A stretch of 39,698 nt of DNA from NCBI GenBank assembly GCA_019359035.1, contig JAHHIC010000078.1:1-39698 (forward strand). The letters run 5' to 3'. Source of the stretch: Scytonematopsis contorta HA4267-MV1. Its GTDB lineage: Bacteria; Cyanobacteriota; Cyanobacteriia; Cyanobacteriales; Nostocaceae. The stretch's first letter is position 1; every line of letters starts with the position of its first letter. Below, piece by piece: positions 1 through 8,352 of this stretch. Made by a program: the position numbers and the translations under genes. A model generated the notes under the pieces. That model ran no database searches. It was not told where the DNA came from and was given only the letters and a program-made list of their open reading frames with translations.

Positions 1-161
1 AACTAATACAGCTTGTCATCCATAAAATAAATTCAACTAATACAGCTTGTCATCCATAAAATAAATTCAACTAATACAGCTTGTCATCCATAAAATAAAT
101 TCAACTAATACAGCTTGTCATCCATAAAATAAATTCAACTAATACAGCTTGTCATCCATAA
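1..161. repeat. 34-bp tandem repeat, about 4.7 copies
   Basis: Units start at 1, 35, 69, 103 and 137. The first four are identical, and the fifth breaks off after 25 bases. The unit begins AACTAATACAGCTTGTC. There are no spacers, so this is a tandem repeat and not a CRISPR array. It touches the window edge and may be longer. Identical units suggest recent or ongoing expansion. Arrays of this kind are common in heterocyst-forming cyanobacteria. Confidence 0.95.
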
Positions 162-162
162 C

Positions 163-188
163 AAAAGGGCGGGCAAGGATGCCCACCC
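163..188 (-). terminator. Dispersed GC hairpin acting as terminator of the EF-G gene
   Basis: GGCGGGC (168-174) and GCCCACC (181-187) pair with one G-T wobble around a 6-base loop. Read on the minus strand, the hairpin is followed by TTTTGTT. It lies 43 bases past the EF-G stop, so it fits an intrinsic terminator. The same hairpin family recurs at 2405-2431 and 25864-25890. Confidence 0.55.
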
Positions 189-231
189 CACAATAAAGTA
201 CAAGTCAACTACCTAACTCCCCACTCCCCTC

Positions 232-2259
232 TTACCTCTGGTAGCAGCTAAACTCCATCGAGAAAGTTGCCATCCCCGAAGTTAAAGAGCGCAATTCGGT
301 GGAGTAACCAAACATTTTCGCTAGGGGCACCAAAGCTTGGATTACGGAATAATCTTGCATTGTCTCAGAACCAAGAAGTACACCGTGTCGTGCAGAGAGG
401 TCACCCTGAACTCGTCCTAAAAATTCGTTAGGAGTTTCCACCTCAACCAACATCACAGGTTGCAAGATATAAGGTTTAGCTTGAATAAAAGCTTGCTCAA
501 ACGCAGCCTTAGACGCAGCACGGAAAGCAAATTCCGAGGAATCAACCGAGTGATAGGAACCACCATCCAAAACTACTTTGACCCCCATAACAGGGTAACC
601 TTCCAACAGTCCAGAAGTAATCGCATCTCGGAAACCTTTTTCGCAACCAGGGATATATTCTTTAGGAATTGCACCCCCCACCACACGATTTACAAACACA
701 AATGGTTCCTCAGCTGGTTTTTCAACAGGTTCAATCCACCCAGTAACATGAGCAAACTGACCAGAACCTCCCGTTTGTTTCTTGAGTCGATAATCAAAAG
801 TAGCTTTTTGGGAAACAGTTTCTCGATAGGCTACAGCAGGTTTACCCAGATAAACTTCCGCATCATACTCCTCTCGGATACGCTCTGTGTAAATTTGCAA
901 ATGCAATTCACCCATTCCCGAAATTAAAGTCACACTAGATTCTGGGTCAACACTAACTTTAAAAGTCGGGTCTTCCTTCTGAAAACGATTGAGAGCTTTA
1001 GAAAGCTTATCCGCATCATCCTGTTTTTTCGGAGTAATGGCCAAAGTAATAACTGGTTCCGGAACAAACATTCCTTCCAATGAAACAGATGTTTCCCCAG
1101 AATAAAATGTATCCCCAGAAGCACAATCAATACCCAACAAAGCAACAATATCCCCTGCAGATGCTGATTTTACCTCTTCTCCTTTGTTAGCGTGCATCCT
1201 AAATACGCGACCAATTGTCACTCGTTTTCCAGTGCGGGAGTTGTAAACCACATCACCAGTTTTTAGCGTGCCAGAATAAATACGAGTATAGGTAAACTGT
1301 CCAAAAGACTCAACAGTCAATTTAAACGCTAAAGCCACCAAAGAATTCTGGGGATTAGGATAAACATGTACCAAGTCACCAGTTTTCACATCCGTAGCTT
1401 TGACAATTTCTCTATCCTCAGGAGAAGGAAGATATAGCGCAACCGCATCCAAGAGATTTTGCACACCTTTATTTTTGTAAGCCGAACCCAATAAAACAGG
1501 TACAACTTCCAACCGCAAAGTCGCTTGACGAATTGTTTCCCAAATTAAAGCATGAGGAACCTCCTCACCCTCCAATAACATCTCCGTCATCGATTCGGAA
1601 TACAGCGATAGAAAATCAAGCATTTTTTCCCTCGCTTCTCGTACCTCTTCCAGAAGATTTTCCGGGATAGGTTGTTTAATCCAATTTTCTCCGTTCTCAC
1701 CTTGATAGAAACTCGCAGTCATTTCCACTAAGTCGATGACACCTTGAAACTGGTCTTCGCTACCAATGGGATACTGAATTAACAGCGCATTTAACAATAA
1801 CCTATCTCGCATAGCTTGCACCACACGAAATGGGTTTGCTCCCACCCTGTCCATCTTATTAATAAATGCCACACGGGGAACTCGATAACGCTTCATTTGT
1901 CGGTCAACTGTAATCGACTGAGATTGCACACCAGCAACAGCGCACAAAACCATCACAGCTCCATCCAATACCCGTAGCGAACGCTCCACTTCAATAGTAA
2001 AATCTACGTGCCCAGGAGTATCTATTAAATTGATTTGCGTATCGTGCCACTGACAAGTCGTAGCTGCAGAGGTGATGGTAATACCATGTAATTTTTCTAA
2101 TTTCATGTGGTCCATTGTGGCTCCCTTGCCACCACCCCGCACTTCTTCAATTTGGTGAATTCTGCCAGTGTAGAAGAGAATCCGCTCCGATAAAGTAGTT
2201 TTACCAGAGTCGATGTGGGCAGAAATACCAATATTGCGAATGCGTTCTCGGGGAATCAT
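232..2259 (-). CDS. fusA: Elongation factor G paralogue
   Basis: A translational GTPase of 675 aa that should catalyse ribosomal translocation (or recycling) in the cytoplasm. The GTP-binding motifs are intact: P-loop AHIDSGKT at residues 14-21, DTPGH at 80-84 and NKMD at 134-137, followed by the usual EF-G domains II-V to the C-terminus. The N-terminus (RNIGISAHIDSGKTTLSER, then MDHMKLEK) resembles the mitochondrial EF-G1/spdEFG branch more than the main bacterial EF-G, which usually has AHIDAGKTTTTER. It is slightly shorter than the usual 690-700 aa. No rpsL, rpsG or tuf neighbours are present, so this is probably not the str-operon copy. The ATG at 2259 is the obvious start. Assignment as an EF-G family member is very safe. 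The exact subfamily is inference. Confidence 0.93.
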   Translation of the reverse strand: MIPRERIRNIGISAHIDSGKTTLSERILFYTGRIHQIEEVRGGGKGATMDHMKLEKLHGITITSAATTCQWHDTQINLIDTPGHVDFTIEVERSLRVLDGAVMVLCAVAGVQSQSITVDRQMKRYRVPRVAFINKMDRVGANPFRVVQAMRDRLLLNALLIQYPIGSEDQFQGVIDLVEMTASFYQGENGENWIKQPIPENLLEEVREAREKMLDFLSLYSESMTEMLLEGEEVPHALIWETIRQATLRLEVVPVLLGSAYKNKGVQNLLDAVALYLPSPEDREIVKATDVKTGDLVHVYPNPQNSLVALAFKLTVESFGQFTYTRIYSGTLKTGDVVYNSRTGKRVTIGRVFRMHANKGEEVKSASAGDIVALLGIDCASGDTFYSGETSVSLEGMFVPEPVITLAITPKKQDDADKLSKALNRFQKEDPTFKVSVDPESSVTLISGMGELHLQIYTERIREEYDAEVYLGKPAVAYRETVSQKATFDYRLKKQTGGSGQFAHVTGWIEPVEKPAEEPFVFVNRVVGGAIPKEYIPGCEKGFRDAITSGLLEGYPVMGVKVVLDGGSYHSVDSSEFAFRAASKAAFEQAFIQAKPYILQPVMLVEVETPNEFLGRVQGDLSARHGVLLGSETMQDYSVIQALVPLAKMFGYSTELRSLTSGMATFSMEFSCYQR

Positions 2260-2350
2260 AGGACTTTTCCGTTTTGCTAAATTGAATCCTTTGTTGTCTT
2301 AATGACTAATTACAGATACAGCGACAATTAGTAAACTGCATCATATTACA

Positions 2351-2378
2351 ATTATACTACAAGATATTTGAGGCGCAA
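2351..2378 (-). promoter_or_regulatory. Candidate sigma70 promoter of the EF-G gene
   Basis: On the minus strand a perfect -10 TATAAT (2356-2351) is preceded 16 bases upstream by TTGCGC (2378-2373), a weak -35. It lies about 90 bases upstream of the EF-G start, giving a leader of roughly 85 nt. Based on sequence match only. Confidence 0.4.
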
Positions 2379-2404
2379 TAGTCCAGCTAAATAAATCACT
2401 TGTA

Positions 2405-2431
2405 TTGTGAGGTGGGCATCCTTGCCCGCCC
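2405..2431. repeat. Dispersed GC hairpin repeat (second copy)
   Basis: Same family as 163-188 but in the opposite orientation: GGTGGGC, ATCCTT loop, GCCCGCC. No T-run follows here. It lies between the divergent EF-G and glycosyltransferase genes. A degenerate relative (GCCCATCCCACAAT) follows at about 2470-2484. Confidence 0.75.
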
Positions 2432-2509
2432 AATGTAATATTGCCCAATGAAATCAAGGACGACATGGAAGCCCATCCCACAATTAAAATTAATCATCAA
2501 AAAGTGAAA

Positions 2510-2523
2510 GTATCATAGATTAC
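2510..2523 (+). promoter_or_regulatory. Possible NtcA site
   Basis: GTA-N8-TAC matches the NtcA core consensus. A TAGGAT hexamer fits TAN3T at 2550-2555, but the 26-base spacing is longer than the usual 22-23. The core occurs often by chance, so this is a weak candidate for nitrogen control of the downstream gene. Confidence 0.2.
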
Positions 2524-2588
2524 AAAAAATAACACCAAAAAACAGCAAATAGGATAACATTACACACAGTATTTAGAACAGACGATTG

Positions 2589-4262
2589 ATGCATTTCTTA
2601 CTGTTATTGCTGTGGTTAATTATTGGTATCAGCTTACGATTTGGCAACCTAACGGGTAAACCCCCTTGGATTGATGAATTTGCGACTATGGTTTTCAGCC
2701 TGGGTAATACGTTTCAATCAGTACCAATAAATCAAGCAATCTCGGTTGATACTTTGTTGCAACCGCTACAATTAAATTCAGGTGTTGGTGTTGGGGATGT
2801 AATCCGTAACTTAGTGACTCAAGATACCCATCCACCACTGTATTTTGTACTATCCCATCTTTGGATTAAACTATTTCCCACAGAATTTGGATTAGTATCG
2901 CTGTTTGCAGCAAGGTCACTTCCCGCTTTATTTGGTGCAGCCTCTATTCCATTAGCTTACTGTTTAGGTAAACTAGCATTTCGTTCATCACTGTCAGGAC
3001 ATTTGGCTGCAGCCATGATGGCAGTATCACCCTATGGTATTTACATTGCACAAGAAGCGCGTCACTACAGTTTGGCTATTTTGTGGGTAATCGCTTCATT
3101 TGGTTGTCTGGTAATTGCCACCCGACATATCCAACATAATAAACCTTTACCAATATCAGTAATATTAAGTTGGATTACTATTAATTTTTTAGGTATTTCT
3201 ACACATTATTTTTTCGCGCTCACTTTGGGTACAGAAGTTTGCTGGTTAACGGTTTTAGCTTGGCGTAATCGCAAAAAAGGACAATTTTCCTCACTTTGGT
3301 GGCAAGTTTCAGCTGTCGCCATTGGTACAATTATCAGTTGTTCAATCTGGCTACCGCTGTTTCTGCAGAACAGAAATAGTGGTGAGTTGACCAAATGGAT
3401 TCAAAGTGGAGACCGCAGTTTCTTGGAATGGATAAATCCAATATTTCAAGCACTGGGTGTGTGGATTAGTATGCTGTATTTACTGCCAGTATCTGTTCCA
3501 TCCCTACCAGTAATAATTATCTCTGGCTTAGGGATGCTGTTATTTTTGATTTGGTTAATACCAATCCTCAAACTTGGCCTCAAAAAATCTTTAGCACAAC
3601 CGACCACCAGCTTAATGACCCAAATGTTTGCTGTCTTGGTTGCAGGAGCCTTCCTATTATTCTTTTTCTTTGCTTACGTTCTGGGGATAGACATCACACG
3701 TGGTGCAAGATACTACTTTGTTTTCTTCCCAGCAGTTACTGTTTTGCTAACCCCTATTCTCGCAGTCACTTGGAAAATTCCCCAACAGAAAAAATGGAAA
3801 CAAACAGGGAAACCAGCAGTGGCAATTATTTGGCTAATGGGACTCGTCAGTTCCTTAGTAGTAGCAACCAACCTTGGTTACCCCAAATATTACCGTCCTG
3901 ACCTTTTAGTCCCGGTAATTCAACAAATCTCTACCAACCCTATATTAATTGCAGCAACTCATAGAAGTTTAATTTCGACTGGGGAGATGATGGGATTAGC
4001 CAGAGAATTTAAACTGAAACAAGCTACACAAAAAGATAAAACTTTAGGGAACTCAACAACACCCTTATTTCTCCTCGCTCATCAAGACCAAAACCCAAAT
4101 ACAGCAAACGCTACTCTACAAAAAACTTTGCAAGCACTACCGCGTCCTTTAGACTTATGGCTAGTCAACTTTAAAGAAAATGCAGTGATTAATAACTGTA
4201 CCGTCGATACAAAACCCGCAATTGGGGTAGACGGCTATGAAACTAAACTTTATCATTGCTAA
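2589..4262 (+). CDS. GT-C fold membrane glycosyltransferase (family 39 / ArnT-like)
   Basis: A polytopic membrane protein of 557 aa with about ten hydrophobic segments. Residues GKPPWIDEF near the N-terminus carry the acidic pair (D29, E30) expected in the first periplasmic loop of GT-C enzymes. DTHPPLYFVLSHLW (from D79) and SPYGIYIAQEARHYSL (about 145-160) are the other family signatures. Such enzymes transfer sugars from a polyprenyl-phosphate donor to lipids, glycans or proteins at the outer face of the membrane. The acceptor cannot be told from the sequence. The open frame also allows a TTG at 2586, but the adjacent ATG at 2589 is preferred. No good Shine-Dalgarno is visible. The TAA stop overlaps the inverted repeat that begins at 4261. 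No sugar-biosynthesis neighbours are present. Confidence 0.8.
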   Translation: MHFLLLLLWLIIGISLRFGNLTGKPPWIDEFATMVFSLGNTFQSVPINQAISVDTLLQPLQLNSGVGVGDVIRNLVTQDTHPPLYFVLSHLWIKLFPTEFGLVSLFAARSLPALFGAASIPLAYCLGKLAFRSSLSGHLAAAMMAVSPYGIYIAQEARHYSLAILWVIASFGCLVIATRHIQHNKPLPISVILSWITINFLGISTHYFFALTLGTEVCWLTVLAWRNRKKGQFSSLWWQVSAVAIGTIISCSIWLPLFLQNRNSGELTKWIQSGDRSFLEWINPIFQALGVWISMLYLLPVSVPSLPVIIISGLGMLLFLIWLIPILKLGLKKSLAQPTTSLMTQMFAVLVAGAFLLFFFFAYVLGIDITRGARYYFVFFPAVTVLLTPILAVTWKIPQQKKWKQTGKPAVAIIWLMGLVSSLVVATNLGYPKYYRPDLLVPVIQQISTNPILIAATHRSLISTGEMMGLAREFKLKQATQKDKTLGNSTTPLFLLAHQDQNPNTANATLQKTLQALPRPLDLWLVNFKENAVINNCTVDTKPAIGVDGYETKLYHC

Positions 4263-4385
4263 CGAACCGCCAAGAAGCCAAGAAGCCAAGAAGAACAAGA
4301 AGAACAAGAAGAACAAGAAGACCAAGAAAATTTCAATTCTATGCTCTTTTTTCCCTTGGCTAACTTGGCTCCTTGGCGGTTCGTT
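4261..4385. repeat. Long inverted repeat with 22-bp arms between convergent genes
   Basis: Arms 4261-4282 and 4364-4385 are complementary with one mismatch (AACGAACCGCCAAG begins the left arm). The loop holds a 9-bp microsatellite (AAGAACAAG, about three copies). The left arm starts inside the TAA stop of the glycosyltransferase, and the right arm ends 8 bases from the peptidase stop. The structure could stop transcription from both sides. Short ORFs reading across it on both strands are artefacts of the repeat. Confidence 0.85.
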
Positions 4386-4393
4386 CACAAAAA

Positions 4394-6775
4394 TTATATT
4401 TTTTTCAAATATTTATCGCACCAACCCACCATTTCCCAAAGAACGTGACCAACAGCTTCACGAGAGCGATAACCGTGGTCTTCTAAGGGTAAAATTACCA
4501 AACGAACAGTAGCTCCCAAACCTTTAAGTGCCTCAAAAAGTCGCTCACTTTGCAAAGGGTAAGTCCCAGCATTGCTATCTTTTTCTCCATGAATTAGTAG
4601 CAGTGGTGTTTTTATCTGTGCTGCATGAGTAAACGGAGACATACTGATATAAGTATCGGTTGCTTCCCAAAAATTGCGCTGTTCTTCCTGAAAACCAAAA
4701 GGTGTTAACGTGCGGTTATAAGCGCCACTTCTCGCAATTCCCATTTGAAAAAGTTCTGTATGCACCAGTAAATTTACAGTAGTAAAAGCACCATAAGAGT
4801 GACCCCCAACACCAATACGATTGCGGTCAGCAACCCCACGCTCCACTACATAATCAATTGCAGCGCTTGCAGAAGCAATGAGTTGCTCAACATAGGTATC
4901 ATTTGGTTGAGCGTCACCTTCTCCAATAATTGGCATAGTCGGGCCAGAAAGCACAGCATAACCCTGAGTCAGCAATAATAAAATTGAGTTACCCCCAGGA
5001 CGGACAAAAGTATTTTCAGGTTTAGTAATTTGTCCTGCAAATTCTTTGTCTTTAAAATCTTCTGGATATACCCAAAACAACATGGGTAAAGGCCCGTCTC
5101 GTTTAACATCGTACCCAGAAGGTAAATATAGCGTCGCAGATAAATTTACACCATCAGCGCGTTTATATTTGACCAATTCTTTTTGAATTCCAGCTAAATC
5201 GGGAGCGGGGTCTTGATAGTCAGTCAGTGCAACGGGTGGAGTATTTTGGCTGCGGTTAACAATAAAATAGTTTGGTGGGTCAACTTTGGATTGACGATGA
5301 GTAATCATAGTCTGCGCTTCGTCATCCAACAAACAACTAATATCTTCAAAATAAGGGTCTTGACATTGCCATAATCGTTGCGTTTGTTTGGTTTCCAAAT
5401 TAAAACTATCTAAAAATGGATATACTCCGGACTCGGAAGCTCCACGACCGTTCAAGTAAATGCTATTACCATCGGGTGTAAACCGCAAAACTCTATATCT
5501 GTAAGCACCTAGCTTCGTTAAAGGTGACCCTGGGTCGCTATATTTATCCTCATAACTGCGGTCAAATAAAAGTTGCGGTGTTGTTACGTCGGGTTCATTA
5601 GGATAAATTCGCCAAACTCTTTGTCTGCGGGTATCGTACCAGCGCTCCCAAACTAAAGCTACATTTTCTCTTCCCCAAGAAATATTTCTGCAACGATAGG
5701 ACGATTGCCAAAGTTGTTTTGGGATACCATCAAATGGTGCATCAAGTTCAAATAACGCATCCCGATAGGGAACATCACGGGTCGGGTCTCCGTCGTCTAG
5801 GGCTTCCAACCAACAGAGCGTAGCTTTTGTATCAGTTCTCCAAGATATAGACCTGCGTCCCGTTCGTACTTCATCAAATTTACTGGAGCGAGGTTTAAAC
5901 AGAGGTATATCTACAACTTCATAAATTAAATTGCCTGTATTGTCTATGACTTCAATTTTTTTGGGAAAGAACCCGACTGGAAGTTGATAAGAAAAAGGTC
6001 GGTGTAGGGTGGCTATTAAAATAAAGTTGCCGTCATTAGATGGTGTGGCATCATAAATCAGACCAGGAGACACTAATAAAGTACGTTCGCCATCCAATGT
6101 CACTTTTTCTAATGCAGATGTCAAATAATATTCAAATAGCGTTTCATCATGTGGATTTTTTAATAAATTTGTGTAGGTTCTACTGGGTGTTTTTTCACCA
6201 AAATTTTCCTGAATTAATGGACCTTTCGGAACTACAGGTTCGGCTGGCGCTTCACCGCGTAAATTTGGTATAGTTTTACAAATTAATGTATCATCCGATA
6301 ACCAACAATACGGTTCTCCATAGGCAGCATTAAGTATTGGTTCGGTTAAACGCTTTAAATTAAGCGATTTTATATCTAAAACCCACAATTCTAGCCCTGT
6401 TGGTTGAGCGAGAACAAATGCTATTTTTTCGCTATTAGGCGACCATCTAAGATAACCGATGCGAGTAAATTCTGGTGATATACCTGGTAATGTAATTATA
6501 TTCGCTGTTTCAGGTTGAGCAATTGATTTAATCTTTAGACTACGATAAAGATTTAGCCGAGCAGGGGCATTTATTTTAGGATTTATAAGCAATCCCGCTA
6601 AAGCAATTTCTGACTCTGATAAAAAAGCAATTTCGACTAACGAAGGCTTGGACAACTCCGCTATCCAACGTCTATCCGGAGAAATTCTTATTTTTGAAGG
6701 AGTAGGAGCATCAAGAAGATGCTTAATTGGTTCTGGTGGAGATTGCCAAGTTTGTTGATTCTCAGGGTTTATCAT
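4394..6775 (-). CDS. S9-family serine peptidase, chloroplast glutamyl-endopeptidase (CGEP)-like
   Basis: A protein of 793 aa with an N-terminal beta-propeller-like half and a C-terminal alpha/beta-hydrolase. The catalytic triad is visible: Ser660 in GHSYGAF, Asp733 in HGEKDSNAG and His767 in EDHGYRSRE. The N-terminal text (PPEPIKHLLDAPTPSKIRISPD, with an early LAGLLINP block) resembles plant plastid glutamyl endopeptidases of the S9D group, which cleave after Glu and help clear stromal proteins and peptides. No signal peptide, so a cytoplasmic location is expected. It is transcribed divergently from the receiver gene at 7074. No frame damage is seen. Family assignment is firm. Glu specificity is inferred from resemblance. 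Confidence 0.85.
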   Translation of the reverse strand: MINPENQQTWQSPPEPIKHLLDAPTPSKIRISPDRRWIAELSKPSLVEIAFLSESEIALAGLLINPKINAPARLNLYRSLKIKSIAQPETANIITLPGISPEFTRIGYLRWSPNSEKIAFVLAQPTGLELWVLDIKSLNLKRLTEPILNAAYGEPYCWLSDDTLICKTIPNLRGEAPAEPVVPKGPLIQENFGEKTPSRTYTNLLKNPHDETLFEYYLTSALEKVTLDGERTLLVSPGLIYDATPSNDGNFILIATLHRPFSYQLPVGFFPKKIEVIDNTGNLIYEVVDIPLFKPRSSKFDEVRTGRRSISWRTDTKATLCWLEALDDGDPTRDVPYRDALFELDAPFDGIPKQLWQSSYRCRNISWGRENVALVWERWYDTRRQRVWRIYPNEPDVTTPQLLFDRSYEDKYSDPGSPLTKLGAYRYRVLRFTPDGNSIYLNGRGASESGVYPFLDSFNLETKQTQRLWQCQDPYFEDISCLLDDEAQTMITHRQSKVDPPNYFIVNRSQNTPPVALTDYQDPAPDLAGIQKELVKYKRADGVNLSATLYLPSGYDVKRDGPLPMLFWVYPEDFKDKEFAGQITKPENTFVRPGGNSILLLLTQGYAVLSGPTMPIIGEGDAQPNDTYVEQLIASASAAIDYVVERGVADRNRIGVGGHSYGAFTTVNLLVHTELFQMGIARSGAYNRTLTPFGFQEEQRNFWEATDTYISMSPFTHAAQIKTPLLLIHGEKDSNAGTYPLQSERLFEALKGLGATVRLVILPLEDHGYRSREAVGHVLWEMVGWCDKYLKKI

Positions 6776-6994
6776 TTCCAGAAATTGCGCTCATGAAGTA
6801 AAATAACTACTCCTAATGTAGGATAATATTTCTAAAAAGTCTTTTCGGATATTTTAAGTAAATTATTATTAGTGTAGTGCTTTAGTACACAAAGTATAGA
6901 CTACTGTACTAAGAACTAAAACTGTACTTGAAAAATTTATTTCCCAAGCAGGAAGCACAAACATCGTTTGATAGGCAATAATCAAGTGAATACC

Positions 6995-7023
6995 TTGACT
7001 TCAGGGATATTTAAGCTTAGATT
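6995..7023 (+). promoter_or_regulatory. Candidate promoter of the receiver gene
   Basis: TTGACT (6995-7000), 17-base spacer, TAGATT (7018-7023), giving a leader of about 45 nt before the ATG at 7074. A 6-bp inverted repeat, TTCAGG (7000-7005) and CCTGAA (7024-7029), brackets the spacer and -10 and could be an operator. No other strong signal was seen in the 6776-7073 gap. Confidence 0.45.
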
Positions 7024-7073
7024 CCTGAAACTGCGCGATTATGTAAATTAAAATTCGTAAAAACTTTGGTCGA

Positions 7074-7481
7074 ATGAACAATTCTAGTAGCAACCAAAAA
7101 GACGATAACAAGTACATCCTTGTGGTTGATGACTTCATTGATAATACATTAGTCATAGGCACAATTCTAGAAATAGAAGGCTACGAGGTTGATGTTGCTG
7201 ATAACGGCTATACAGCAATTTCTAAAATTGAAGCGAATCCACCAATAATGGTGATATTGGATTTAATGATGCCAGAGCTTGATGGAATAGAGGTAGCTCA
7301 ATGGATTAGAAAAAATCAGCCTTCCGTCTTAATTTTATTATTTACAGCCCATGACCAAGTTCCGGTATCAGAAGAGTATAAACCGTGGGTCGATGCATTT
7401 ATTCGCAAGCCAGTAAACGTCGAAGATTTTTTGAAGTTAGTACGAGGATTATTACCTAAAGAAGCGTTAAAGAACAATTAA
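7074..7481 (+). CDS. Stand-alone response regulator receiver protein
   Basis: A protein of 135 aa consisting of one CheY-like receiver domain and no output domain. The acidic pair D19-D20, the phospho-acceptor Asp63 (VILDLMMPELDG), Thr91 (FTAHD) and Lys112 (RKPV) are all present, so it should be phosphorylatable. Such proteins act as phosphate shuttles or bind partner proteins. No kinase is adjacent. The nearest kinases are about 24 kb away. The ATG at 7074 has no clear Shine-Dalgarno. The following KTSC gene has its own promoter, so the two are probably separate units. Confidence 0.9.
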   Translation: MNNSSSNQKDDNKYILVVDDFIDNTLVIGTILEIEGYEVDVADNGYTAISKIEANPPIMVILDLMMPELDGIEVAQWIRKNQPSVLILLFTAHDQVPVSEEYKPWVDAFIRKPVNVEDFLKLVRGLLPKEALKNN

Positions 7482-7509
7482 TCCTCAACTCAATGGGTTT
7501 TGAGAGCAA

Positions 7510-7539
7510 TTGACTTACACAGTACTAAAGTACTATAAA
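7510..7539 (+). promoter_or_regulatory. Sigma70 promoter containing a LexA (SOS)-type box
   Basis: TTGACT (7510-7515) and TATAAA (7534-7539) are separated by 18 bases. The spacer contains AGTACTAAAGTACT (7521-7534), which fits every position of the cyanobacterial LexA pattern RGTACNNNDGTWCB as I remember it. A repressor there would block RNA polymerase. The predicted start near 7546 gives a leader of about 77 nt for the KTSC gene. Confidence 0.5.
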
Positions 7540-7545
7540 AGAAAT

Positions 7546-7590
7546 GAGCTCGGTTGCGTTAATTATATCAGGGCATTCTCGACCGAGCTA
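7546..7590 (+). promoter_or_regulatory. 5' UTR hairpin ahead of the KTSC gene
   Basis: AGCTCGGT (7547-7554) and ACCGAGCT (7582-7589) form a perfect 8-bp stem, extendable by one G-U pair, with a loop of about 27 bases. It occupies the start of the predicted leader and leaves the Shine-Dalgarno AGGAG (about 7613) free. Confidence 0.4.
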
Positions 7591-7622
7591 ATTGCACTCG
7601 AATAACCCAAAGGAGTATAAGC

Positions 7623-8027
7623 ATGAAGTTATCAAAGCTGAATTTAAGCAATGTAGTCGCAATTGGGCATAGTGATGGATATTTGCAGCTGCTGCTTGAC
7701 CTAGGTAATGAATTAGAGTTTGTAGAAATCCCTGCTCCAATCGAGGCTTTTGAGGGATTGCAACATCTGAATGACGTAGTGGCTGAACAAATTCAAATAG
7801 AAGAGCAGTTAGACCCTATAGCAATGCTGCCAGTAAGTTCATCAATGGTAAATACTCTAGGGTACGACGAGGATAACCAAATCTTGCAAGTCGAATTTCA
7901 TAACGGAGCGATTTATCAATATTCTGAAGTAGATGAGGATACTTGGGAAGACTTTTGCCAAGCTGAGTCAGTGGGCAGATTTTATAATGAGGAAATCAAA
8001 GGAAAATATAACAGCCAAAGATTTTAA
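7623..8027 (+). CDS. KTSC-domain protein
   Basis: A small acidic protein of 134 aa. Residues about 70-134 form a KTSC domain: PVSSSMVNTLGYDEDNQ, LQVEFHNGAIYQYSEV, then AESVGRFYNEEIKGKY. This domain is also found at the C-terminus of some lysyl-tRNA synthetases and in small phage and bacterial proteins. Its function is poorly defined, and nucleic-acid binding has been suggested. The N-terminal 65 residues (VVAIGHSDGYLQLLLDLGNELEFVEIP) look like a second small beta-rich domain that I do not recognise. The start is supported by AAAGGAGTATAAGC just upstream. The SOS-like box in its promoter suggests a DNA-damage link, which is inference. Confidence 0.8.
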   Translation: MKLSKLNLSNVVAIGHSDGYLQLLLDLGNELEFVEIPAPIEAFEGLQHLNDVVAEQIQIEEQLDPIAMLPVSSSMVNTLGYDEDNQILQVEFHNGAIYQYSEVDEDTWEDFCQAESVGRFYNEEIKGKYNSQRF

Positions 8028-8075
8028 GATTTACTCTCCATAGAACAGATTGAAGGTAAGTTAAGCTTTAGAGGG

Positions 8076-8096
8076 TGTGGGGGATTACACCCCACA
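8076..8096 (+). terminator. Hairpin downstream of the KTSC gene
   Basis: TGTGGGG (8076-8082) pairs perfectly with CCCCACA (8090-8096) around a 7-base loop, about 50 bases after the stop. No T-run follows, so its role as a terminator is tentative. Confidence 0.4.
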
Positions 8097-8267
8097 ATAC
8101 TATAAATATCTATTTATACAAAAAATAATACTAAAGAAGGATGACAGGCAAAATTATATATGAGAGGAAAAATTTTGTTCTGTGGCTCTTGGTTGTATAT
8201 TTTGTTCAAAACTAACTGAAAAATAAGGTAGTTATTTAGAACTAAATACAGTATTTATAAGTGCCCT

Positions 8268-8283
8268 TGTGATTCAAATCACA
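8268..8283 (+). promoter_or_regulatory. CRP-type binding site 1
   Basis: TGTGATTCAAATCACA matches TGTGA-N6-TCACA perfectly. This is the consensus of E. coli CRP and of the cyanobacterial cAMP receptors SYCRP1 and AnCrpA. A -10-like TAAATA (8305-8310) starts 29.5 bases from the site centre, the spacing of a class II activated promoter with a start near 8317. Confidence 0.5.
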
Positions 8284-8336
8284 TCTAGCATCACACGAAA
8301 AACCTAAATAGGAATTACTATTTTTATGCATCATTG

Positions 8337-8352
8337 GGTGATTTAAATCACA
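8337..8352 (+). promoter_or_regulatory. CRP-type binding site 2
   Basis: GGTGATTTAAATCACA has one mismatch to TGTGA-N6-TCACA. Its core GTGATTTAAATCAC (8338-8351) is a perfect palindrome. TAAACT (8374-8379) starts 29.5 bases from the centre, exactly the distance found at site 1. The two sites are 69 bases apart. Confidence 0.45.

Noticed and set aside
1-161. CRISPR array
   Set aside because: The repeats are directly adjacent with no variable spacers, and no cas gene is in the window.
460-927. 155-aa plus-strand ORF
   Set aside because: It lies opposite the EF-G coding region, which has intact GTPase motifs; composition is that of a shadow frame.
4161-4512. Lys/Asn-rich and Phe/Leu-rich ORFs on both strands
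   Set aside because: They read across the 4261-4385 inverted repeat and its microsatellite and overlap two convincing genes.
6874-6930. Further LexA-like boxes upstream of the receiver gene
   Set aside because: Several GTAC-containing strings occur (near 6884, 6911 and 6933), but each misses fixed positions or has the wrong half-site spacing.
8266-8284. tRNA T-loop-like string GATTCAAATC
   Set aside because: There is no acceptor stem or anticodon arm around it. It is better explained as a CRP-type palindrome.
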